A DNA stretch of 64,000 nt from Gemmatimonadota bacterium (GTDB lineage Bacteria; Gemmatimonadota; Gemmatimonadetes; Gemmatimonadales; Gemmatimonadaceae), in contig JAQBPY010000246.1 of NCBI GenBank assembly GCA_028287285.1, positions 1 to 64,000 on the forward strand, written 5' to 3'. The number at the start of each line of letters is the position of its first letter. Within the stretch, counting starts at the first letter, position 1. The notes below the pieces were generated by a model. It saw only the letters and a list, made by a program, of their open reading frames with translations, made no database searches and had not been told where the DNA came from. Below, in pieces: positions 51,472-59,504 of the stretch. The translations under genes and the position numbers were made by a program.

Positions 51472-52796
51472 GCAAATTCCTCTGCGCGTCCGTCGTCCCT
51501 TGTTCCGTTCAGGACGACAGGACGTGAGGGTAGTAGTGAAATGGCAATGGCGCCCGCCACTGCAAAGCCGATGAGTGCGGAGAAGCCGCTCACATAGTTG
51601 CCCGACATGTCGTGCAACTTGCCCACCATTACCGGCGAAAGTGCTTCGGCCACGCCATCCGCGGCAAGCACCAGCCCCATCGCGCGGCCAAGTACGCGCA
51701 CCCCGAACAACTCGGCGGCCATGAGCGGGATGACCATGTATTCACCACCCAGCCCCAGGCCAAAGATGATGGCGTACACGGTAATGGCGCCGGGCGTGGC
51801 GACAAGCAGCGGAATGGGCAGGGCCACTGCGACAAGCACGTAGATGAGCAGCATCACGTGCTTCTTTGCCCACCGATCGGCGAGCCAGCCCATGAGCAGC
51901 CGGCCGGCCAAGCTCGCCGCCAGCGTGAGCGAGGCGATGCCCGCGGCCGCGGCCTGTGAGTACCCGTGATCGATGCTCAGATACAGCTTGAGGTGCTGGT
52001 TCGCTCCGCCTACCGCCGCAATGGAGCACATGCTTCCGAGCGCAAGCAGGTAGAACGACGGTTGGCGAATCACGTCGCGCACCGGAACCGTGGACTCGAC
52101 CGGTGCCGTAACGGCCCGCGTCACGACCACGTCCGGCGACTCCTTCACGAACAGTGCAAACGGCAGCGCGATGACTACGACTGCGACGCCAAGAATACGC
52201 AGGGTGTCATGCCAGCCCACGGCCTGGACGAGCCGCACCGCCACCAGCGGAACGAGCGTGCCGCCCAACCCGATACCGAGGTACGCAAACCCCATCGCGC
52301 GGCCGCGGGCCGCCGTGAACCAGCGGGAGAGGAGCACCTGGATGGGAAGTGGTCCACCAAACAGGTATCCCACCGCATTGAACAGATAGAAGAAGTAAAA
52401 GCCGCTCAGCGTGCTGATCGATCCCAAGCCGATCAGCGCCGTGCCCACCATGAGGATACCGGCGATCATCAGGCGGCGCGGGCCGAAGCGATCCACGAAC
52501 CAGCCCGCCGCGAAGCCCAGCAGCGGACCAACGATCAACTTGCTGAGTGCATTCCCCGAGGTGACCTGCGCGCGCGACCATCCAAAGTCGCGCACCATGA
52601 AGTCGTAGAAGAACGGAAGCCCGTACAGTGCGATGCCCACGATCGAGAAGAGCGTCAGGAACGACGTGGCGGCGACGCGAGCCTGGTTCGATCGAAGTGA
52701 GCGTGGTGCGGACACGTGGACGGAATTCACGATCTCGCGGGCGGTGGGCGAGTGAGGCTGTATTGACGGACGCAGGTTAGACGATATAGTCCACAT
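51468..52796 (-). CDS. MFS transporter (oxalate/formate antiporter-like fold)
   Basis: 442 residues, twelve predicted spans. Landmarks: FGWSRAQVTSGNALSKLIVGPLLGFAAGWFVDRFGPRRLMIAG (key WFVDRFGPR-L), YLFGGPLPIQVLLSRWFTAARGRAMG, GYSQAAAAGIASL, MGWLADRW and FGLGLGGEYMVIPL. First gene of the operon with Gfo/Idh, DUF993 and TIM-barrel genes, so it likely imports their substrate. The ATG at 52796 lies in the operator (52794-52815). A GTG at 52730 just before the transmembrane region is the more believable start if the site is bound. Confidence 0.92.
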   Translation of the reverse strand: MWTISSNLRPSIQPHSPTAREIVNSVHVSAPRSLRSNQARVAATSFLTLFSIVGIALYGLPFFYDFMVRDFGWSRAQVTSGNALSKLIVGPLLGFAAGWFVDRFGPRRLMIAGILMVGTALIGLGSISTLSGFYFFYLFNAVGYLFGGPLPIQVLLSRWFTAARGRAMGFAYLGIGLGGTLVPLVAVRLVQAVGWHDTLRILGVAVVVIALPFALFVKESPDVVVTRAVTAPVESTVPVRDVIRQPSFYLLALGSMCSIAAVGGANQHLKLYLSIDHGYSQAAAAGIASLTLAASLAGRLLMGWLADRWAKKHVMLLIYVLVAVALPIPLLVATPGAITVYAIIFGLGLGGEYMVIPLMAAELFGVRVLGRAMGLVLAADGVAEALSPVMVGKLHDMSGNYVSGFSALIGFAVAGAIAISLLPSRPVVLNGTRDDGRAEEFA

Positions 52797-52815
52797 GTGT
52801 ACAAATGTCCATGAC
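52794..52815. promoter_or_regulatory. Regulon operator site 3 (MFS operon / lactonase)
   Basis: CATGTGTACAAATGTCCATGAC keeps the invariant G-n-ACA-nn-TGT-n-CA core. A second half-site, TGAACAAATGTCG, follows at 52815-52827. It lies between the divergent MFS and amidohydrolase genes and overlaps their possible start codons. Confidence 0.6.
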
Positions 52816-53707
52816 TGAACAAATGTCGAATATCCACCTGCGTGCGCCCGGTGATCCGGTGCGTGTCATGGACGCGCATGTGCACTTCAGGGACCCGTCG
52901 CGACTGCAGTATCCGTCGCGCATGGATGTTCCGGCACATCAGCGAGAGTGTCTTCCGGGAGATCTCTCGTCGTTTGCCGATGGCACTGTGGACGGCGTGA
53001 TCGTGATGGAGGGTGGCTGCCGGCCGGCCGACAACATTGGGGAGCTCGATTTTCTCGAGAGCGTCGCCGACGAGGAGCCTCGCGTCTGCGGCGTGGTCGC
53101 ATTCGTCGATCTGTGCGATGCCGCGGACCGCAAGCGAAATCTCGCACGGATCGGGAGCCGCGACCGCGTTGTCGGCGTCCGCCACGCCATTCGCGGACAT
53201 GACCGCGGGTTCAGCCTCCAGGCGGAGTTCGTTCGCGGTGTCCAGGAGGTGGGGGCCATTGGCCGCACCTTCGCGCTGAGCATCACGCCGGATCAGCTGC
53301 TCGAGGCGCGTGCGCTCGTGCAGCTGTGTCCCGGCACGCAATTCGTGCTCGACCACTGCGCTCGCCCGGCAATACGGTCCGACGGCTTCGAGCCCTGGGC
53401 AACCGATATCGCCCGCCTTGCCGAATGCGGCAACGTCGCGTGCAAGTTGTCGGGGCTGGCACTCGAAGCGCGCGCGGACGCGTTGTTCCGTTACGTTCGC
53501 CATGTGATGCTCCACTTTGGCGCCACGCGATTGCTCTACGGAAGTGACTGGCCGCACGTCTCCGCGGGTGGCGAGGGAGCGTGGCGAAATGTCGTGGAGC
53601 GCCTGATCTCCGACTGGACGCCCGCCGCACGGCAGGCGTTCTTCCTTGACAATGCCGTTCGGCTCTATGGTCTGCGCCAGCCCGCAACGGCCAGCGCGTC
53701 GTCATAG
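52805..53707 (+). CDS. Amidohydrolase family lactonase (fucono-/rhamnono-lactonase-like)
   Basis: 300 residues; ATGs at 52805, 52811 and 52823 are all in frame. COG3618-type metal TIM barrel: VMDAHVHFRDP (H-x-H, about 22), GVRHAIRGHD, FVLDHCARP (His), NVACKLSGL (conserved Lys) and LLYGSDWPH (Asp, about 245). It hydrolyses a sugar-acid lactone, such as L-rhamnono- or L-fucono-1,4-lactone, after aldose oxidation. The next gene, an FAH-fold hydrolase, fits the same non-phosphorylated pathway, 42 bases downstream. Confidence 0.88.
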   Translation: MSMTEQMSNIHLRAPGDPVRVMDAHVHFRDPSRLQYPSRMDVPAHQRECLPGDLSSFADGTVDGVIVMEGGCRPADNIGELDFLESVADEEPRVCGVVAFVDLCDAADRKRNLARIGSRDRVVGVRHAIRGHDRGFSLQAEFVRGVQEVGAIGRTFALSITPDQLLEARALVQLCPGTQFVLDHCARPAIRSDGFEPWATDIARLAECGNVACKLSGLALEARADALFRYVRHVMLHFGATRLLYGSDWPHVSAGGEGAWRNVVERLISDWTPAARQAFFLDNAVRLYGLRQPATASASS

Positions 53708-53748
53708 GCAGTGCGCGGTTCTGCATGCTCTCACCCTGAACTCGACAC

Positions 53749-54600
53749 ATGAAGCTGATTCGCTTTGGCACACTCGGCGCAGAGTGCCCCGGACTCATTC
53801 TCTCCAGCGGCAGGCGCATTGACGCGTCGGGTTTTGGCAGCGACTACGACGAAACTTTTTTTGGCGGCGATGGACTCGTGCGTCTGGCCGAATGGGCAGA
53901 AAAAAACGGAGAGCGTGCTCCTGCCGTGGGCGACGACGTCCGCCTTGGAGCGCCACTCTGCCGTCCGAGCAAGATCGTCTGCATGGGGCTCAACTATCGC
54001 GATCATGCGGCGGAAACAGGCGCCGAGGTGCCCACGGAGCCCGTGGTGTTCATGAAGGCGACGTCTGCCATGTGCGGGCCGAATGACGACGTCATCATCC
54101 CGCGTGGCAGCACGAAGACGGACTGGGAAGTCGAGCTCGCGGTGGTCATCGGCAGGAAGGCGACGTATGTGGATGAGAGGGACGCCATGGATCACGTTGC
54201 CGGATACGTGCTGCACAACGACTACTCCGAGCGTGCGTTCCAGCTCGAGCACGGAACCCAGTGGTCCAAGGGCAAGAGCTGCGATACCTACGCACCGCTG
54301 GGGCCATTCCTCGCCACGAAAGATGAAGTCGATGTGAGCAATTTGGACCTCTGGCTCGATGTGAACGGCGTGCGTAAGCAGACCGGAAACACAAAGACGT
54401 TCGTGTTCTCCGTTCCGGTGGCGGTGAGCTACATCAGCCAGTTCATGTCGCTGTTGCCGGGCGACATCATCAGCACGGGTACGCCGGCCGGGGTAGGGAT
54501 GGGACAGAAGCCGCCGCAGTATCTGAAAAACGGTGACGTGGTCTCGCTGGGTATCTCAGGATTGGGCGAAGCGCGGCAGCATCTTCGCGCCTATCCCTGA
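53749..54600 (+). CDS. Fumarylacetoacetate-hydrolase-family protein (2,4-diketo-3-deoxy-sugar-acid hydrolase-like)
   Basis: 283 residues. FAH landmarks: CMGLNYRDHAAETGA, KATSAMCGPNDDVIIPRG, TDWEVELAVVIGRKA (metal Glu pair, about 125), NDYSERAFQ, KSCDTYAPLGPFL and TPAGVGMGQKPP. Members close to this split 2,4-diketo-3-deoxy-L-rhamnonate or -fuconate to pyruvate and L-lactate. The adjacent lactonase and the nearby lutABC support such a role. Alternatives include 2-keto-3-deoxy acid dehydratase. Metal-dependent, cytoplasmic. Confidence 0.87.
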   Translation: MKLIRFGTLGAECPGLILSSGRRIDASGFGSDYDETFFGGDGLVRLAEWAEKNGERAPAVGDDVRLGAPLCRPSKIVCMGLNYRDHAAETGAEVPTEPVVFMKATSAMCGPNDDVIIPRGSTKTDWEVELAVVIGRKATYVDERDAMDHVAGYVLHNDYSERAFQLEHGTQWSKGKSCDTYAPLGPFLATKDEVDVSNLDLWLDVNGVRKQTGNTKTFVFSVPVAVSYISQFMSLLPGDIISTGTPAGVGMGQKPPQYLKNGDVVSLGISGLGEARQHLRAYP

Positions 54601-54620
54601 GACCGGGATGAGCCGCTGAA

Positions 54621-54825
54621 ATAGTTGTCATCCTGTCGTGAGATGGGTGGCGGATCGTGTGGCTGAACGTGTTATGGGGACCAGTACAGTATCTCCCCGA
54701 CACTCGCTTCGCTCGTGCGGGATGACAGAATTTTGATAGTTGTCATCCCTGTCGGGAGATAGGCCGCGGACCCGTATGGCCAAACTCGCCACGACACTCG
54801 CGTCACTCATGCAGGCCCAGAACGA
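54621..54825. repeat. Tandem pair of dispersed TCATCC repeat units
   Basis: ATAGTTGTCATCCTGTCGTG begins a unit at 54621, and ATAGTTGTCATCCCTGTCGG begins a second at about 54737. Both continue into a GCGGA-C-GT-TGGC stretch and end near GACACTCGC. The left copy has the full GCTCGTGCGGGATGACA arm; the right copy is degraded. This fills most of the gene-free 299 bases between the FAH gene and the GH2 gene. Confidence 0.65.
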
Positions 54826-54844
54826 CTGCTGAACACAATACACA

Positions 54845-54866
54845 TATACGCACATCTGTTCACATA
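54845..54866. promoter_or_regulatory. Regulon operator site 4 (GH2)
   Basis: TATACGCACATCTGTTCACATA keeps G-n-ACA-nn-TGT-n-CA. It ends 33 bases before the GH2 start chosen at 54900. Confidence 0.55.
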
Positions 54867-54899
54867 TTGACACCTACGGCCCGACCGCCATGTTCGCGC

Positions 54900-57713
54900 A
54901 TGAGATTCGCCATCCAGCCAGCGATCGCCGTCGGCCTCGCCCTGACACTCCTTTCGCCGCCGAATATCGCGGCGCAGGCCGCCCCGATTCCGCTCCCAGA
55001 ACACCCACGCCCCGACTTTCAACGCCCCGACTGGATCAACCTCAACGGGCCGTGGCAATTCAAGTTCGACGCGGCGAACACCGGGGAGCGGGCGCAGTGG
55101 TTCTCGCATGACCTCGCGACCACGCAGCACATCCTCGTCCCGTTCTCATGGGGCGCACCACTGTCCGGCGTCACCGACAGCGCCGACATCGGCTGGTACC
55201 AGCGCACCATCACCATTCCAGACACGTGGCGCGGCAAACGAATCTATCTCGTCGTTGGCGCATCGGATTGGCGCACCTCTGTATGGCTGGACGGTGTAAA
55301 GCTCGGCGAACATCAGGGCGGCTACACGCCCTTCTCGGTTGAGCTCAAGCCGCCCCTCGAACTCGGCGCGCCCCGACGTCTCACGCTACGGGTGGACGAT
55401 TCTCCCCACGCATTCAAGCTCGAGGGCAAACAAGGCTACGGTAAGGCGCGCGGCCTGTGGCAAACGGTGTACCTCGAGGCGCGCGGTGCCGCACCGCTGC
55501 AGTACGTGCACTTCACGCCCAGCATCAGCACGGGACGTGTCTCCGTCGACGCGCAGCTCAGCGAACCAGCGCCCGCCGACGTCACGCTCCGCGTTACGGG
55601 CGCCGCCGCAAGCACCCAGCACATCGCGCGTGGTGCCCGCCAGGTTCATTTCGACGTCAGCATTCCCAACGCCAGACTCTGGTCGCCCGACGATCCGTTT
55701 CTCTACGAGGTGGCCGTCAGCACGAGCGCACCAGGCATCGCCACCGACAGCGTCAACACATACTTCGGCATGCGGGAAATTTCCGTCGTCAATCTTCCGG
55801 GCACATCGATTCCCTATGTCGCCCTGAATGGAAAACCGCTTTACCTGCAGCTCTCGCTCGACCAGGCCTATCACCCCACCGGCTTCTACACATTTCCCAC
55901 CGACTCCGCCCTGCGCCACGAAATTCTCCAGGCGAGACTGATCGGCCTCACGGGGCTGCGCGAACACATCAAGATCGAAGCACCGCGCAAGCTCTACTGG
56001 GCCGACAAGCTTGGCGTGCTCATGATGGCCGACGTCCCCAACTGGTGGGGACCACCGGATTCGGTTGCATTCGCCGAACATGACTACGCCATGCGCGAGA
56101 TGATCGAGCGCGACTACAATCATCCGTCCATCTTTTCGTGGATCGCCTACAACGAATCGTGGGGGCTGCTGAGCAAGGTCAACGGAAAGGACGCCTATCT
56201 CCCCGCCACCCAGCAACGTGTCACCGAGAGTGTGAAGCTCGCCAAGTCGCTCGACGCCACCAGGCTCGTGGAAGACAACTCTCCCTGCTGCGGACGCGGG
56301 CACACGGTGACCGACCTCAACTCCTGGCACGACTACCTGCCCGGCTGGAAATGGGAACAGCATCTGGACACGATCAGCGACAGCACGCGTACGGGCTCGC
56401 CATGGAACTTCGAGCGCGGCTACACCCAGTCCCGCCAACCGATGTTCAACTCGGAGTTCGGCAACGTGTGGGGCTACACGGGCTCGAGCGGCGACGTGGA
56501 CTGGAGCTGGGACTATCACCTCGCGGTCAACGCCTTTCGTCGTCACCCGAAGCTGTCAGGCTGGCTCTACACGGAGCTCGACGACGTCATCAACGAATGG
56601 AACGGCTACTGGCGCGCCGACCGCACGGAAAAGGAAACGGGACTTGGCGCCCTCGCCGAGGGAATGACGCTGCGCGACCTGCATGCACCCATGTATATCG
56701 CCGTCGGCACATCGATGGGTGAATCCGCGACTCCGGGCCAGGTAAAGCAGGTGCCCGTGTTCGCGTCATTCCTCACCGATACACGCGCATACGGTGATTC
56801 ACTCGTGCTGCGCTATGAGCTGTCTGGGTGGAACTCCATCGGCACCCGCACGACCTACCTCTCGTCAGCACGCAGCATCGCCTATCGCCCATGGATGTCC
56901 GAGGCGCTGGCGCCGCTCTCGGTGACGATGCCGAGCGAGCCCGCTACGGTCGTGCTGTCCACCCGCCTCGAGGACGCGGCAGGCGCCGTCCTGCAGCGGA
57001 ACTTCACCACATTCGTGGTCGAAGGTGTCCCACCCACCGAGATGCGCCTCGCCGACGGACGCCGAGCACACGTCGTCCGCGTAACGCCTGCGGCATATTC
57101 GGCGGAGCAGTGGTCGGCCAAGACGTGGTCCGTGCTGGATGGCCTCAAGATGAACGGCGCCGGATCAGGCTTCTTCGAGTATCACATCCCCTGGCCACGC
57201 AACCTCCGGCGCACGGACGTCGCTGAAGCGGTCTTCATTGTCCAGGCGTCCGCCAAGCGGCTCCTGGGCAAGGATCGCGACACGACCGCGCGCGACAACG
57301 GCGACTACATGCGCGGCGGAGGACTCCAGGATCCGGGCAAGAACAGGAACGCCTATCCCATGACGGGCACGGTGAAATTCCCGAGCGCGGTGGTCGTCCG
57401 CATCAATGGCGAGCTCGCCGGCCGCTATGATCTCGCGGACGACCCTGCGGACCATCGTGGTATACTGTCCTGGTACTCACAGAAGCGGGATGGATTCCTC
57501 CGTGAGGCCGGCTCCCATGGCGAGCTACTGAAAATTCCGCTTCCCGCGGCCGCGCTGGCGCGTGCCGCACAATTGGGTGAGGTGGTGATCCGGCTCGAGG
57601 TCGGTGACGCGCAGCCCGGCGGACTCGCGATCTACGGTGCGCACTTCGGGCAATACCCCGTGGACCCGAGCGTGGTCTATGTGTTGAACAAGTCGCCCAG
57701 TAACCGGAGATGA
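54900..57713 (+). CDS. Secreted GH2 family glycoside hydrolase
   Basis: 937 residues with a signal peptide (AIQPAIAVGLALTLLSPPNIAAQA). N-terminal jelly-roll: RPDFQRPDWINLNGPWQFKFD and GWYQRTITIP; immunoglobulin-like part; TIM barrel with GLREHIKIEAP, PNWWGPPD, WIAYNESWG (acid/base Glu, about 416) and NSEFGNVWG (nucleophile Glu, about 516). The last 250 residues are extra beta-domains. It may act as beta-galactosidase, glucuronidase or similar on plant polysaccharide in the periplasm. ATG at 54900 is used because 54867 (TTG) overlaps the operator. The stop overlaps the lipoprotein ATG in ATGA. Confidence 0.92.
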   Translation: MRFAIQPAIAVGLALTLLSPPNIAAQAAPIPLPEHPRPDFQRPDWINLNGPWQFKFDAANTGERAQWFSHDLATTQHILVPFSWGAPLSGVTDSADIGWYQRTITIPDTWRGKRIYLVVGASDWRTSVWLDGVKLGEHQGGYTPFSVELKPPLELGAPRRLTLRVDDSPHAFKLEGKQGYGKARGLWQTVYLEARGAAPLQYVHFTPSISTGRVSVDAQLSEPAPADVTLRVTGAAASTQHIARGARQVHFDVSIPNARLWSPDDPFLYEVAVSTSAPGIATDSVNTYFGMREISVVNLPGTSIPYVALNGKPLYLQLSLDQAYHPTGFYTFPTDSALRHEILQARLIGLTGLREHIKIEAPRKLYWADKLGVLMMADVPNWWGPPDSVAFAEHDYAMREMIERDYNHPSIFSWIAYNESWGLLSKVNGKDAYLPATQQRVTESVKLAKSLDATRLVEDNSPCCGRGHTVTDLNSWHDYLPGWKWEQHLDTISDSTRTGSPWNFERGYTQSRQPMFNSEFGNVWGYTGSSGDVDWSWDYHLAVNAFRRHPKLSGWLYTELDDVINEWNGYWRADRTEKETGLGALAEGMTLRDLHAPMYIAVGTSMGESATPGQVKQVPVFASFLTDTRAYGDSLVLRYELSGWNSIGTRTTYLSSARSIAYRPWMSEALAPLSVTMPSEPATVVLSTRLEDAAGAVLQRNFTTFVVEGVPPTEMRLADGRRAHVVRVTPAAYSAEQWSAKTWSVLDGLKMNGAGSGFFEYHIPWPRNLRRTDVAEAVFIVQASAKRLLGKDRDTTARDNGDYMRGGGLQDPGKNRNAYPMTGTVKFPSAVVVRINGELAGRYDLADDPADHRGILSWYSQKRDGFLREAGSHGELLKIPLPAAALARAAQLGEVVIRLEVGDAQPGGLAIYGAHFGQYPVDPSVVYVLNKSPSNRR

Positions 57714-58135
57714 GACGCCGCGGCATTCGTTCATGCACCACCATGCTTGCGCTACTCATCATCGCGTGCGGCGGCGCGGAGGTGGCCACGGAGCCTGTCG
57801 TTACCTCGGTGGCGGGCACATGGAATCTCACGAGCGTAAACGGGAAGAGCCTTCCATTCACGTTTCAGGCGGCAGATCCCAGGGAAGAGCTGCTGGCGAA
57901 GAAATACGTCATCACGGCCGCCGGAACGTATTCATACTCCTACAGCGTGCGCGCGACGGATGACGACGGACAGGTGACACTGAGCAACGGGTCGGATTCG
58001 GGAACGGAGTCGCTGAGCAACACCATCGTGACGTTTCGGAGCGGCAGCGACGGCTCCACGCTCACCGCCGTGGTGAGTGGCACCACCATGACCATTGTGT
58101 CCGGCGATTACTCACAGCTCTTCACGAAGCAGTAG
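57710..58135 (+). CDS. Small lipoprotein, lipocalin-like beta-sandwich
   Basis: 141 residues. Leader MLALLIIACGGAE carries a lipobox (I-I-A-C). The mature part reads VAGTWNLTSVNGKSLPF, YVITAAGTYSYSYSVRATDDDG and TLTAVVSGTTMTIVSG, a beta-rich lipocalin-like pattern seen in short Gemmatimonadota-type lipoproteins. It is translationally coupled to the GH2 gene and may aid its localisation or substrate handling. Function unknown. Confidence 0.8.
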   Translation: MRRRGIRSCTTMLALLIIACGGAEVATEPVVTSVAGTWNLTSVNGKSLPFTFQAADPREELLAKKYVITAAGTYSYSYSVRATDDDGQVTLSNGSDSGTESLSNTIVTFRSGSDGSTLTAVVSGTTMTIVSGDYSQLFTKQ

Positions 58136-58216
58136 TGGTGTCCGCAAATGACCTTACGACTTGTCACCTCACGGAACGCCCTGTACTCTTTTGGACGATT
58201 GTGAACAGAGTGTCAA

Positions 58217-58238
58217 CATCTGCACATTTGTGCAGAAA
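58217..58238. promoter_or_regulatory. Regulon operator site 5 (rhaI)
   Basis: CATCTGCACATTTGTGCAGAAA, with perfect inner dyad CTGCACA/TGTGCAG, keeps G-n-ACA-nn-TGT-n-CA. TTGTGAACAGAGTGTCAACA just upstream (58199-58218) is a looser second copy with a 9-base core. It ends 15 bases before the rhaI start. Confidence 0.65.
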
Positions 58239-58252
58239 CGAGCTCCCTCCCT

Positions 58253-59503
58253 ATGGCTGGCAGCACCGCCTCTCCGTCCAACGCACGGTACGAGCATCAT
58301 CACCGCGACTTCTCGGAGCTCGCGGCGCGGCTGGAGCGCGACGGATGCACCGCTGACGCACTCGTGGAGGCGGTGCTGGAGTTTCAGGTGGCCCTGCCAA
58401 CCTGGGCGTTCAACACCGGCGGCACGCGCTTTGGCCGTTTTCCCATCGCAGGCGAGCCGCGCACGCTCCACGAAAAAATGGAGGACGCGGCACAGGTCAA
58501 CACACTCACTGCCGCTGCACCGCGCATCTCGCTGCACATCCCCTGGGACGAAACGGACGACGTTGCCGCCGTGCGTGCAGACGCCGCGCGACTGGGACTC
58601 GGCTTTGATGCAGTCAATTCCAACACCTTCCAGGACCAGGCCGGACAACCGCTGAGCTACAAGCTCGGGTCATTCAGCAACCCCAGCGCCGCGGTGCGAC
58701 GCCAGGCCATTGCGCACCACCGCCATGTGATCGAGGCAGGCAACGCGCTGGGCGCCGATGCCATCACGGTATGGCTCGCGGACGGCTCGAACTATCCGGG
58801 ACAGATGTCGTTGCGCGGCAGCTTCGAGCGCGTGCGCGAGTGTCTGCAGGACGTGTATGCCGCCATGCCGCCGCACTGGCGCCTGTTCACGGAGCACAAG
58901 CCATACGAGCCCGCGTTCTACGCGACGGTTGTGCAGGACTGGGGCTCCTCTCTGCTCCTCGCCCAGTCACTCGGCGACCGCGCCCAGTGCCTCGTGGACC
59001 TCGGCCACCATCTGCCAAATACCAACATCGAGCTCGTTGTTGCCCGGCTGATCGGAGCCGGACGTCTCGGTGGCTTTCACTTCAACGACTCGAAGTACGG
59101 CGACGACGATCTCACGGCAGGCTCCATCAAGCCATATGCATTGTTCCTGATCTTTCACGAGTTGGTCCTCGCGCAGCGTGAGGGGGCAGCAGGGTTCAAC
59201 CCTGCCTACATGATCGACCAGAGCCACAACCTGAAGGATCCCATCGAGGCCATGCTGCAAACGGTGGATCAACTGCAGCAGGCGTATGCCAAGGCGTGCC
59301 TGGTGCAGCACGCCGTGCTGTCCGGCTTCCAGGACTCGGGCGACGTGATCATGGCGGAGAGGACGCTCAAGCGCGCGTTCGAAGCAGACGTCCGCCCGCT
59401 CGTTGCCGAAGCACGCCGGCGTCGTGGCGGCGCCATTGACCCCGTCGGTGCATTCCGTGAGTCCGGCTACCGCGCACGCGTCGCTGCCGAGCGAGCGGGC
59501 TGA
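58253..59503 (+). CDS. rhaI: L-rhamnose isomerase, RhaI type
   Basis: 416 residues, the Pseudomonas/Actinobacteria-type RhaI (TIM barrel), not the RhaA fold. Landmarks: PTWAFNTGGTRFGRFPI, ISLHIPWDETDD, GFDAVNSNTFQDQ, LFTEHKPYEPAFY (metal Glu, about 218), CLVDLGHHLPNTN (Asp/His) and GFHFNDSKYGDDDL (His/Asp, about 282). It converts L-rhamnose to L-rhamnulose. First of rhaI-rhaB-rhaEW, with the rhaB start one base after its stop. Confidence 0.93.
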   Translation: MAGSTASPSNARYEHHHRDFSELAARLERDGCTADALVEAVLEFQVALPTWAFNTGGTRFGRFPIAGEPRTLHEKMEDAAQVNTLTAAAPRISLHIPWDETDDVAAVRADAARLGLGFDAVNSNTFQDQAGQPLSYKLGSFSNPSAAVRRQAIAHHRHVIEAGNALGADAITVWLADGSNYPGQMSLRGSFERVRECLQDVYAAMPPHWRLFTEHKPYEPAFYATVVQDWGSSLLLAQSLGDRAQCLVDLGHHLPNTNIELVVARLIGAGRLGGFHFNDSKYGDDDLTAGSIKPYALFLIFHELVLAQREGAAGFNPAYMIDQSHNLKDPIEAMLQTVDQLQQAYAKACLVQHAVLSGFQDSGDVIMAERTLKRAFEADVRPLVAEARRRRGGAIDPVGAFRESGYRARVAAERAG

Positions 59504-59504
59504 C

